Assembly: GCA_021203065.1 (NCBI GenBank)
Contig: JAJQBX010000018.1
Span: 310,001-374,000 of the forward strand
Source: Oscillospiraceae bacterium
GTDB taxonomy: Bacteria > Bacillota > Clostridia > Oscillospirales > Ruminococcaceae
Direction of reading: 5' to 3'
Length of the DNA stretch: 64,000 nucleotides
Shown here piece by piece: positions 42,420 to 49,526 of this stretch (its first letter is position 1; the number at the start of each line of letters is the position of its first letter). The notes under the pieces are model-generated. The model made no database searches. It worked only from the letters and a program-made list of their open reading frames with translations, and was not told the DNA's origin. Position numbers and translations under genes: made by a program.

Positions 42420-42460
42420 TTACACAGTGTAATTTTATCACATGAAATTCTGAAAGTCAA
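42420..42460 (-). promoter_or_regulatory. Promoter and overlapping operator of citrate synthase
   Basis: Minus-strand TTGACT (42455-42460), 17 bp, TAAAAT (42432-42437). A perfect 13-bp palindrome TTACACAGTGTAA (42420-42432) covers the expected transcription start, which is the classic place for repressor binding. Confidence 0.65.
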
Positions 42461-42463
42461 CCA

Positions 42464-42498
42464 AAATGAAGCTTCCGGAGCTTCAAAGCTTCATTTTT
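42464..42498. terminator. Bidirectional terminator-like hairpin
   Basis: Perfect 11-bp stem AAATGAAGCTT/AAGCTTCATTT with T-rich flanks on both strands, between the tRNA-Lys transcript and the gltA promoter. The following stretch 42502-42612 shows no feature that I recognise. Confidence 0.65.
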
Positions 42499-42612
42499 CG
42501 CTCTTTTGCACTGATTCCGGAGGTTTTTGAGAGGAAAAATTGAAGCTCTTGACGGGAGGAAAATGCAGATTTTGTTGAAAATCAGGACGTATTACGTGGA
42601 ATTTGTGCAGAA

Positions 42613-42642
42613 AAAGAAAAAGCACCCGGGTTCGGATGCTTT
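42613..42642 (-). terminator. Terminator of tRNA-Lys
   Basis: Minus-strand AGCATCCG/CGGGTGCT stem (one G-U pair) followed by TTTTTCTTTTT, directly downstream of the tRNA. Confidence 0.75.
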
Positions 42643-42650
42643 TTGGGGTA

Positions 42651-42726
42651 TGGTGAGCCATTGGAGAATCGAACTCCAGACCCTTTCATTAAAAGTGAAA
42701 TGCTCTGCCAGCTGAGCTAATGGCTC
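42651..42726 (-). tRNA. tRNA-Lys (UUU)
   Basis: 76 nt including an encoded CCA (complement of 42651-42653). The acceptor arms GAGCCAT and ATGGCTC pair over seven bases. The D arm GCTCAGCTGGCAGAGC, anticodon loop CTTTTAA (anticodon TTT) and T arm GGAGTTCGATTCTCC are all intact. It stands alone. Confidence 0.95.
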
Positions 42727-42808
42727 GGTTCACAACTACGTTATTATATCAAACACGAGCGCATTTGTCAATATCTAAAATCGAAAATTTCGAAGTTGCC
42801 GGCAAAAA

Positions 42809-43735
42809 TCAGAAATTCTTGTTTACATCCTGATAAAGCTCATTTGTGAGTATCTCCGCATCGTCGCCGACGAATGCCTTTGCGGCTTCCTCGTCGCCCT
42901 GAAGCTTCCACATGAACCACGCCACAACATAGCCGTCCTCGGCGGTATTGGTGCTTCCGTGGGCTGTGTCGCATCTTCTCATCATCAGCTTTTCGCCCGA
43001 AATCTGATCATAAATGTCAGTAAGCCCCTCGAGAGTCACGACCCAGTCGTCTCCGCCTCCTGCTCCCGAAATGAGCATAATCGGTGTTTCAACCAGCGAA
43101 GCATCGTAAGACCACTCGAGTGCAGTCGCTACCGGCTGATTTGTCGGAGACAATGCCACAGCGGCTTTGTAAATATCCTTGTGGTCGGTGTCCGTGATGG
43201 CGTTTATAACCCCGACACCGCCCTGTGAATGACCGACGATTCCCACGTTGTCGAAGTCGACTTTCTGGTAGAAGATGCTTGTCTCGCCCTCGTCGTCTAT
43301 GTAATCATTCAGCAGTTCCAGATGTCGGACGCACATTTCCGCTCCAAACGCATTCCACGAATAGGTTTCCTCCGTCGATATGACAATGAAGCCGTAGGAA
43401 GCGTAAAACTGCTGCTGTGCCTTTGAATAAGAGCCCTTCCAGCCTGTACCGTTGCATATGACGATAACGGGATATTTCTTGTCGGAGGTCTCGAGCTCTG
43501 TCGGGTAGCTTATCATATATTTCTCGAAAATCTGCGTGGTAGTCTGTTCGTAGTAAGACGTTTCGTAAGGACCATCTTCAAGATATGCGGCTTCAATAGC
43601 CCCGCCAGTTTCGATGCTGTCACGGTAGTTGTCCTTAAGAGAGCCATCCAAGTGAGTAATCCAATAGATAAAGATGACTATCAGGATGACGATTACCAAA
43701 ACGATGATTCCTATTACTTTCAGTACTGTTTTCAT
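42809..43735 (-). CDS. Membrane-anchored alpha/beta hydrolase
   Basis: 308 residues. An N-terminal signal anchor (about 4-25, very hydrophobic IGIIVLVIVILIVIFIYWI) precedes a serine-hydrolase domain with the nucleophile elbow GHSQGG (about residue 165) and a likely catalytic His near DTAHGSTN. It resembles dienelactone-hydrolase or PET-hydrolase-like esterases; the substrate is unknown. The start ATG at 43735 has GGAGG upstream; a longer frame is not supported. It is divergently transcribed from a TetR regulator, its likely controller. Confidence 0.85.
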   Translation of the reverse strand: MKTVLKVIGIIVLVIVILIVIFIYWITHLDGSLKDNYRDSIETGGAIEAAYLEDGPYETSYYEQTTTQIFEKYMISYPTELETSDKKYPVIVICNGTGWKGSYSKAQQQFYASYGFIVISTEETYSWNAFGAEMCVRHLELLNDYIDDEGETSIFYQKVDFDNVGIVGHSQGGVGVINAITDTDHKDIYKAAVALSPTNQPVATALEWSYDASLVETPIMLISGAGGGDDWVVTLEGLTDIYDQISGEKLMMRRCDTAHGSTNTAEDGYVVAWFMWKLQGDEEAAKAFVGDDAEILTNELYQDVNKNF

Positions 43736-43756
43736 GGGTTTTCCTCCGCTCTTATC

Positions 43757-43785
43757 TTGACAACCCGCCTCAGCAGGTGTATAAT
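43757..43785 (+). promoter_or_regulatory. Promoter of the TetR gene at 43870
   Basis: TTGACA (43757-43762), 17 bp, TATAAT (43780-43785): perfect consensus. It faces and abuts the hydrolase promoter. Confidence 0.8.
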
Positions 43786-43786
43786 G

Positions 43787-43810
43787 TTGATGTAGCAATT
43801 GTACCATCAA
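43787..43810. promoter_or_regulatory. Candidate TetR operator between facing promoters
   Basis: A 24-bp quasi-palindrome with arms TTGATG and CATCAA around a CAATTG centre, lying over both predicted start sites (about 43791). Its right part, ATTGTACCATCA (43798-43809), recurs exactly at 43859-43870 over the ribosome site and start of the tetR gene. Confidence 0.55.
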
Positions 43811-43826
43811 ATTCTTCTCAAGTCAA
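43798..43826 (-). promoter_or_regulatory. Promoter of the hydrolase gene
   Basis: Minus-strand TTGACT (43821-43826), 17 bp, TACAAT (43798-43803). Confidence 0.7.
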
Positions 43827-43869
43827 CAGCCTTGTCGAAAATGGCGCAAATAAAGGAGATTGTACCATC

Positions 43870-44382
43870 ATGAGGATGAATAATACAGACAGAAATTCTT
43901 ACGTCAAGACGCAGATTACAAACGCAATGCTCAGGCTTCTCAGCGAGCGTGAATTTGAAGAGATTTCGGTCTCGGAAATTACCGAACGGGCGCAGGTCAG
44001 CCGGAACTCGTTCTACAGAAATTACTCGGACAAGGAGGACATACTCCTGCAATATGTCCGTCGGCTTCTTGGCGACTGGCGAAAGGATAACGATGCGGCG
44101 GTCACGGGCTCAAACGCTGAAATGTTCGGAAGCCTGTTCCAGCACCTGAGCGACAATAGGGAGTTTTATATGCTCCTGAGAAAGCGAAACCTCTTCCACC
44201 TCTTTCTTGATGTCCTTTTGGAGCAATCCGGTCCGAAGCCGGAAATGGACAACACATGGGCATACATCACCGCATTTCTGACCCACGGCACTTTCGGGTG
44301 GATTGAAGAGTGGGTAAACCGAGGAATGCAGGAGTCGGGCGAAGAGATGACGGAAATGTTGACGAAGTATGGTATGAAATAG
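43870..44382 (+). CDS. TetR family transcriptional regulator
   Basis: 170 residues. N-terminal TetR helix-turn-helix (about 12-58: ITNAMLRLLSEREFEEISVSEITERAQVSRNSFYRNYSDKEDIL), then a helical ligand-binding domain like the TetR_C_33/DhaS-type short regulators. The start ATG at 43870 has AGGAG 11 bases upstream; the in-frame extension upstream would run through the promoter. It likely represses itself and the divergent hydrolase gene through the element at 43787-43810. Terminator at 44393-44420. Confidence 0.85.
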   Translation: MRMNNTDRNSYVKTQITNAMLRLLSEREFEEISVSEITERAQVSRNSFYRNYSDKEDILLQYVRRLLGDWRKDNDAAVTGSNAEMFGSLFQHLSDNREFYMLLRKRNLFHLFLDVLLEQSGPKPEMDNTWAYITAFLTHGTFGWIEEWVNRGMQESGEEMTEMLTKYGMK

Positions 44383-44392
44383 GCATGAAAAT

Positions 44393-44420
44393 GCACCCGA
44401 CCGACGTCAGGTGCTTTTTT
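44393..44420 (+). terminator. Terminator of the tetR gene
   Basis: GCACC/GGTGC stem extended by GAC/GTC after one mismatch, then six T. Confidence 0.75.
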
Positions 44421-44423
44421 CAT

Positions 44424-44549
44424 TCAGAATTGCATGCTGATTCTCTCAAAATCAAAGCCAAGTGCCGCAAATGCCGCAACAAACATTATCGCACCGACTA
44501 CAACCAGAATAGTTGCCGCCACAAGCCATTTTTTAGTATTGTTCATCAT
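44424..44549 (-). CDS. 41-residue membrane peptide, probably a truncated DUF4097 protein
   Basis: Starts in an ATGA overlap with the DUF1700 stop codon, the position where PadR-DUF1700 operons usually carry a DUF4097 gene. It is essentially an N-terminal lysine patch, one transmembrane helix (WLVAATILVVVGAIMFVAAF) and GFDFERISMQF, resembling the beginning of such proteins; then a TGA ends it. The following bases are the tetR terminator, so the rest of the gene is gone. It may be a decayed remnant or a functioning one-helix peptide. Confidence 0.6.
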   Translation of the reverse strand: MMNNTKKWLVAATILVVVGAIMFVAAFAALGFDFERISMQF

Positions 44550-45145
44550 ACAGCCTCCCTCTTGACAAACCATGATTTAATGCGAATAAGCACCCATTTG
44601 GTCGCTCTCATAGTACCGATTGTGAGATATTTGCAACCAAAGAAGCCAAAAATCGCAAGACCGACTAACAGAAGCCCCGCTCCGAGCATAGAGACTGCCG
44701 AAATAATCGCTCCCTGAACCGAGAAAAATCCCAGACCGAAAACACCGCAAAGTGCTCCGAGCACAAATGACAATTCCACTGCCCAGAGGGCGACAATCAC
44801 GCTCCAGATTGCGGCGTAGACGGAAATAATTACCGCAAACAGTGCCACCAGCAGCGACAGCCAGATCGGCGAGCCGAGGACTATCAGAAGAATTCCCCAA
44901 GCCCGGAGCGTGTAGTTCTTTTTCACCTTTTCCCTGACGATAGTCGTAAGCGGGACTTCCGAAAGAATCTGGGAGACGATTTCGTCGATACTCCCAAGTT
45001 CATTAACCGCCTGCTCCTCGGTCAGCCCCTCCTCAATCCGGTCGTCGATCATCTCGCTGTAGAAGCTCACCCTCTCGTCAGCGTCAATCTGCGGAATCCC
45101 CGAAAGCCGGAGTCGGAGCTTCTCCAAAAATTCACTTTTCCCCAT
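44546..45145 (-). CDS. DUF1700 membrane protein
   Basis: 199 residues. A soluble N-terminal helical region (GKSEFLEKLRLRLSGIP...EERVSFYSEMIDDRIEEGLTEEQAVNELGSIDEI) is the DUF1700 signature; about four membrane helices follow from residue 85. The family accompanies PadR regulators and is thought to help respond to envelope stress; the function is undefined. Two ATGs are present; the second, at 45145, has AGGAGG at nine bases and is preferred to the one at 45151. It overlaps padR by 14 bp. Confidence 0.82.
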   Translation of the reverse strand: MGKSEFLEKLRLRLSGIPQIDADERVSFYSEMIDDRIEEGLTEEQAVNELGSIDEIVSQILSEVPLTTIVREKVKKNYTLRAWGILLIVLGSPIWLSLLVALFAVIISVYAAIWSVIVALWAVELSFVLGALCGVFGLGFFSVQGAIISAVSMLGAGLLLVGLAIFGFFGCKYLTIGTMRATKWVLIRIKSWFVKREAV

Positions 45146-45458
45146 TTTCATTTTCCTCCTTGGTTATAAACTGATAGATTGCAAAAATCTCTTTCCACTC
45201 GTCCTTGAACTCGTCGATGCGCCTGAGCCCATTTTCGGTGATGTGATAATATTTCCGGAGCCTGCCGTCGTGCTCGACATTCCTGACCGTCAGCATTTTC
45301 GCCGACTCAAGCCGCTTGAGAATGGTGTAGAGAGTGGACTCGGACAGCCTGATATATGGCGAAAGGTCCTTGATAATCTTGTACCCATAGGAATCCTCGC
45401 CCTTGATAGCCGCCAGCACGCAGACGTCCAGAAGCCCTCGTTTTAATTGTGTGTCCAT
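45132..45458 (-). CDS. PadR family transcriptional regulator
   Basis: 108 residues with the PadR winged helix (LLDVCVLAAIKGEDSYGYKIIKDLSPYIRLSESTLYTILKRLESAKMLT...DGRLRKYYHITENGLRRI). It probably represses its own operon through the palindrome at 45474-45492. GGAGG precedes the ATG. Confidence 0.9.
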   Translation of the reverse strand: MDTQLKRGLLDVCVLAAIKGEDSYGYKIIKDLSPYIRLSESTLYTILKRLESAKMLTVRNVEHDGRLRKYYHITENGLRRIDEFKDEWKEIFAIYQFITKEENENGEK

Positions 45459-45473
45459 AGTATGCCTCCTCTT

Positions 45474-45511
45474 GTGATATACATCATATCACGAAGTATC
45501 GGGGATGTCAA
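45474..45511 (-). promoter_or_regulatory. PadR operon promoter with overlapping operator
   Basis: Minus-strand TTGACA (45506-45511), 17 bp, TATGAT (45483-45488). The palindrome GTGATAT-ACATC-ATATCAC (45474-45492) covers the -10 box and has the ATnAT-rich form of PadR operators. Confidence 0.75.
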
Positions 45512-45520
45512 GGGGGAAAT

Positions 45521-45546
45521 AAAAAACGGCAAAAATTTTTGCCGTT
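45521..45546 (-). terminator. Terminator of the 17-kb HerA/FtsK/ClpB-like operon
   Basis: Minus-strand AACGGCAAAAA/TTTTTGCCGTT stem continuing into TTTT, 74 bp past the last stop codon. Confidence 0.8.
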
Positions 45547-45619
45547 AAGGGTTGGGTGTTAGAAAAGAGGATAAAACATAATGCATATAAATGTCCGCTA
45601 TTTGTTTGATGTTCATCCT

Positions 45620-47455
45620 TTACTCTGATGCCGCCTTTATTTCATACTCGAGCGAAGCTTCGCCGTTGGCAGCGGCGGGGGATTTGATTTCGATGGTGCT
45701 GCCGGCGTTCCACTTTTCTGCGATAAGGATGTCGGAAAGGGGGTTGATGAGATTCGTCTCAATCATGTTGCCGATGCCTCGACCACCGTTGCTGAGGTCG
45801 GAAAGTGCCTTACTAAGAAGATAGGCTCTGTACTCATCTCCGACAGTCAGTCTGACACCCTTTTCGTGCTCGAGATTCTTCGCAATAGCCTCAAGCTTCA
45901 TATCAAGAATTTCTGCCGCAGCATCCTCTCTTATAAAATCAAATACAACAAAGTTGTCGCCGATTCTGTTAAGAAGCTCCGGACGCTGGATAGTATACTT
46001 GAAATAATCCTTGATGATGCCGAGTAACCTCAACTCAATCTCATCATAGCTCATATCCGAAGTTACGGTCTGGAAGCGCTCGCCACTGTCAGGGTCTGTG
46101 CCGACAACGCCAATGTTGCTGGTGAAGATAATCAACGCCTCAGAAAAATACATCGTCTCGCCGGCGGAATCGGTTATTCTGCCATCCTCAAGTATCTGAA
46201 GAAACTTATCCAGTATAGACGGATGTGCTTTATCAATCTCATCGAAGAGAAGAACGCAGAAAGGCTTCGCCTTGATGGCATTGGTCAGCTGACCGCCGTC
46301 GCTATAGCCTACATATCCGGGAGGCGCACCGAGCAGCTTCTGGTCGGAATGAGGCTGCTGGTATTCGCTCATATCAAACCGTGTGACAAAGCTGTCATCG
46401 CCGAAAATGAACTCTGCTATTGTCTTTGCCAGCTCCGTTTTACCGGTTCCTGTAGGACCCGCAAAAAACAGAACGCCTTTAGGTCTGCTGGAGGAGCCGC
46501 CCTGAATGCCGGTCATGCCGAGGCAGGCACGGCTCAGAACACTTGAAGCTTTGTCGACCGCATGCTCCTGACCCTTTACCCTTTTCGAGAGGAACGACTT
46601 TGTGTTTTTTACTCTCTCTTCGTCGAGCTTATCCCATTGACTTTCGGTTTCACCATATCTGAACATCTTTACAGCATCTTTGATTTGCCGCACAGAATAC
46701 TTTTTCTGCCTGCACAAAGAAAATATGCCAAAGATCTCCACAAGCGTCATTCCATCAGTAAGAGAGACAAATTCGCTTTCTGCCTGCTTTCTTTCAGCCA
46801 AAGACAGCAAAGAAGTTCCCTCGAGGCTATCAAGTCTTGCAGAAACAACCGCCTGACGGACCTCCTTTTCAGGTCTTGAAATTGTGAGCGTGCGGACATA
46901 AGGGTTGTTGAGATAAAACCATGCAGGAATGTCGTTCACTTTCTCGACAATGAGGAAAAGAAGATTGGTCAATGGCTTCTTATCCCGCATACTGAGTGCC
47001 TGCGTCGGCGTTCTCGATGCCAGCATCAGCTTTGTGAAGTGCTCAATTTCCTCGTCGGAAAGGTTGTCGGGAGAACCTGCAATGGTATTCGCCAGATCAA
47101 AAATCACAGCCGTCGGTCTGATGCTGTTTGCCATAGCCTTTCTTATACTATCGGTAGCACTGCAGATGGAACGTGAGGACTTCTCATCGGTTGAGACATT
47201 TCTATAGAATGTTGCAGGCATTTCGGAAGCATAGGGATTCGTAAAGCCGTCGATTCTGTTATAGAAGACAATAGGATCATAGCCCACCTCGTCGAGATAG
47301 CGATGCAGATACTGAGAAAGGCTTACCGGCTCGCAGGTCTCCTCGTCCTCATAAATCCACGGCTGTAAATCGTGGACGTTTCCCTCTATTATGAAAGTAG
47401 TGTTGATGTCTCTGTATACATCAAGATCCTTCTGCCATTTTTCGGCTTGTATCAT
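45620..47455 (-). CDS. ClpB-like AAA+ unfoldase subunit
   Basis: 611 residues. The C-terminal half is a ClpB/ClpV-type AAA+ domain (about 300-560) with Walker A GPTGTGKTE, pore-loop region GAPPGYVGYSDGG, Walker B LLFDEIDKAH, Arg-finger region ELLNRIGDNFVVF and a Clp C-terminal D2-small domain. The N-terminal half (about 10-230) resembles a degenerate AAA domain without a recognisable P-loop; there is no ClpB N-domain or M-domain. It could act in disassembly or threading like ClpV in type VI secretion; that role is inferred. The start ATG at 47455 (ATGA overlap with the FHA gene) has AGGAG upstream. It is the last gene of the operon. Confidence 0.8.
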   Translation of the reverse strand: MIQAEKWQKDLDVYRDINTTFIIEGNVHDLQPWIYEDEETCEPVSLSQYLHRYLDEVGYDPIVFYNRIDGFTNPYASEMPATFYRNVSTDEKSSRSICSATDSIRKAMANSIRPTAVIFDLANTIAGSPDNLSDEEIEHFTKLMLASRTPTQALSMRDKKPLTNLLFLIVEKVNDIPAWFYLNNPYVRTLTISRPEKEVRQAVVSARLDSLEGTSLLSLAERKQAESEFVSLTDGMTLVEIFGIFSLCRQKKYSVRQIKDAVKMFRYGETESQWDKLDEERVKNTKSFLSKRVKGQEHAVDKASSVLSRACLGMTGIQGGSSSRPKGVLFFAGPTGTGKTELAKTIAEFIFGDDSFVTRFDMSEYQQPHSDQKLLGAPPGYVGYSDGGQLTNAIKAKPFCVLLFDEIDKAHPSILDKFLQILEDGRITDSAGETMYFSEALIIFTSNIGVVGTDPDSGERFQTVTSDMSYDEIELRLLGIIKDYFKYTIQRPELLNRIGDNFVVFDFIREDAAAEILDMKLEAIAKNLEHEKGVRLTVGDEYRAYLLSKALSDLSNGGRGIGNMIETNLINPLSDILIAEKWNAGSTIEIKSPAAANGEASLEYEIKAASE

Positions 47456-47973
47456 ACTGAGCACTCCTTCCTGACAACGAGGGTGAGCCTGAGGTCACAA
47501 AGCGTTATCGTCGAACCTTCTGCCACCAACTTAGGTGTATTTTTTTCTATTCTTTCTCCATCAACGAGCGTTCCATAGGTGCTTAAGTCCTGAACTATCA
47601 CCCCGAGATTTCTGCGTGGAATCACCCTGATATGCTGCCTGCTGACAGATGGATAGTCACAGAGAAACTCTGCTCCTATTCCTGTTCTGCCTACTATCCC
47701 TCCCTCGTCAGGGATCGGTATCTCCGTACCGGACAAAAACCTGAGAGCATACTTTGCGCTGCCGGCAACAAAGCTGTCGCCTGCATTTATGTCTGCCTCT
47801 TCATCATGAGGCTTTCTGGCGTTATCTAATAATTCCTGAACCTTGGGATCGTTCTCGTTATATGTCTGAAAATCCACCAATCTTCGTCCACATGAAGGGC
47901 AGTTATCCGGAAAGCTCAGCCGCTTTTCAAAAACTATCTTCTCGCCGCATGAACATATTTTGCAAAAGCTCAT
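47452..47973 (-). CDS. Zinc-ribbon/FHA-domain protein
   Basis: 173 residues. The N-terminal four-cysteine knuckle (CKICSCGE..., CPSCGRR, about 4-32) is followed by a linker and an FHA domain (about 80-165) with the phosphothreonine-binding signature GRTGIG...SVSRQHIRV...[17 protein letters not shown] domains read phosphothreonine, so the kinase encoded four genes upstream is the likely partner. ATGA overlaps on both sides (with the S1 and AAA+ genes) imply stoichiometric co-translation. Confidence 0.82.
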   Translation of the reverse strand: MSFCKICSCGEKIVFEKRLSFPDNCPSCGRRLVDFQTYNENDPKVQELLDNARKPHDEEADINAGDSFVAGSAKYALRFLSGTEIPIPDEGGIVGRTGIGAEFLCDYPSVSRQHIRVIPRRNLGVIVQDLSTYGTLVDGERIEKNTPKLVAEGSTITLCDLRLTLVVRKECSV

Positions 47974-48416
47974 TTGTCAGCCTCCATCTCTGCTCTCTTC
48001 TCCAACAGATCTACGAGAGCATCCCTGCGGCTGAGATTCAGACGACCCTGTTCGTCAATTTCGATTATCTTTACAAGCACCATGTCACCGATCTTGACAA
48101 CGTCTTCGACTCTGTTGACTCTCTGCATATCCAGCTTAGAAATATGAATGAGCCCATTGTAACTGGGAGCAATCTCGACAAAAGCTCCGAAATTCATGAT
48201 GCGGGTTACTTTTCCTCGACACATCATTCCCACTTCGGGGATGAATTCTTTCGGCTCGGTTTCATCTATTACCTCTACCTCTTCAGCGGGGGTAACACAC
48301 TCTTCATCGGGCATGACCTTATCTAACTCAGGGTCGGCAGATAGCCGATGCCCACAGTAATCGCAAAATATAGCATCATCCCGGTTTTCTGTTCCACAAA
48401 AATTACATTCTTTCAT
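47970..48416 (-). CDS. Zinc-ribbon/S1-domain protein
   Basis: 148 residues. An N-terminal double-cysteine zinc ribbon ([22 protein letters not shown]) precedes an S1 domain (about 65-135: [33 protein letters not shown]...[24 protein letters not shown]) resembling those in polynucleotide phosphorylase and YugI-type proteins. S1 domains usually bind RNA. The operon's FtsK-like ATPase also starts with an S1 domain, which is unusual for a translocase. Confidence 0.82.
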   Translation of the reverse strand: MKECNFCGTENRDDAIFCDYCGHRLSADPELDKVMPDEECVTPAEEVEVIDETEPKEFIPEVGMMCRGKVTRIMNFGAFVEIAPSYNGLIHISKLDMQRVNRVEDVVKIGDMVLVKIIEIDEQGRLNLSRRDALVDLLEKRAEMEADK

Positions 48417-48419
48417 TTG

Positions 48420-49484
48420 TCAATCCTCCGTTGTGCGAGCTTTGAGCTCTGATTTTCTTGCTTTTTTCTGTTGCTTGTTTTTCTTGGAATCCTGCAGGTC
48501 GTTCTGAGAGCAGATTGTGTCCATAGATGCCGGTTCGACATAGATATGATTGAAAATAATGCCTTTCTCCAAAGCCAGTTCTTCCACCTCACGATACATC
48601 GAGCAAACACTGTTTGCGCTGGCTTCAAGGGCACGCTTCTGGTCGAGCGAGCCTTCTTTTGTCTTCGCTATAGGCTCAAACATGATGCCGGAGTCGTCCG
48701 CACCCACAAATACATCGCACAGTGGCTGACCATCGACAGAAAACAGCTGACCCTCGGTATGATCCAAAACAACATGGTCTTTTAGCGAGCAACCAAGCTT
48801 ATTCATGATTTCCTCAATGGTGCTCATGATATAGGCATCCTGCTTCTGCTTTTCTGCAACAGCCATCAGTCGCTTTGTGGTACTTGATACTTTTTCGGGA
48901 AGCGTTTCAACCGGCTCCTCTCCGACTAACTGGCATAGGGCGCAGTATTCGTAATATTCATTCTCGAGCTTCTGATAATCTACCTTAGAGCAGGGAGTAC
49001 CGCCCTGAATATAGCTCTGTATCCGCATTTTAAGATACTTAAGCTTGTCTTCAATGTCCATTTTCTGATTGCTGAGAGTTTTTGAGGTTTCAAGTAAAAC
49101 CCGTTCCTTATCCAGAGCGTCCTGTTCGGTAAGAACAGCACGGTCATCAATCGAGTCAACCAGCTTCTCTATTTCCTGTTCAAGCTGTGATGAGAAGATA
49201 TGGTTCTCCTCAAGAAGTGAAGACAGATCAAGAACAGTGCGGGATGGTGCAGCCTGCTCATCACGCAGTGCTTCTCCGATGCGGACCTTGCATATAAATC
49301 CGCTGACTCCCTCATCATCATTTGTGACTGTAACCTCCATATTTGATGAACCGGAAGCCACAACGCTGTTTTTATGCCCTTCAAGAAGCTGTGCTCTAAT
49401 CTTGTTGATATTTTCCATCAGCTCGGCTTTGAGCTTCGCCTTTCGCATAGCCTCAAGCTGTGCTGTCGAATAATAGCTACTCAC
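48420..49484 (-). CDS. Unknown coiled-coil protein of the HerA/FtsK operon
   Basis: 354 residues; I recognise no family. Helical coiled-coil stretches run at about 5-40 and 90-215. A likely globular part follows (about 225-300, with LDHTEGQLFSVDGQPLCDVFVGADDSGIMFEPI), and the C-terminal tail is very basic (KKNKQQKKARKSELKAR). No membrane segment. The start is taken as the GTG at 49484, eight bases after AGGG, giving SSYYSTAQLEAM; a GTG nine bases further upstream lies within the ribosome site. It lies between the kinase and S1 genes. Confidence 0.65.
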   Translation of the reverse strand: MSSYYSTAQLEAMRKAKLKAELMENINKIRAQLLEGHKNSVVASGSSNMEVTVTNDDEGVSGFICKVRIGEALRDEQAAPSRTVLDLSSLLEENHIFSSQLEQEIEKLVDSIDDRAVLTEQDALDKERVLLETSKTLSNQKMDIEDKLKYLKMRIQSYIQGGTPCSKVDYQKLENEYYEYCALCQLVGEEPVETLPEKVSSTTKRLMAVAEKQKQDAYIMSTIEEIMNKLGCSLKDHVVLDHTEGQLFSVDGQPLCDVFVGADDSGIMFEPIAKTKEGSLDQKRALEASANSVCSMYREVEELALEKGIIFNHIYVEPASMDTICSQNDLQDSKKNKQQKKARKSELKARTTED

Positions 49485-49526
49485 AATCTTCACCCTCTAT
49501 ATGTATACTTAATCTTAATCTTAATC

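Noticed and set aside
42651..42726. The tRNA-Lys gene as an integration site for the neighbouring genes
   Set aside because: The tRNA is intact, no second copy of its 3' end was seen nearby, and no integrase is present.
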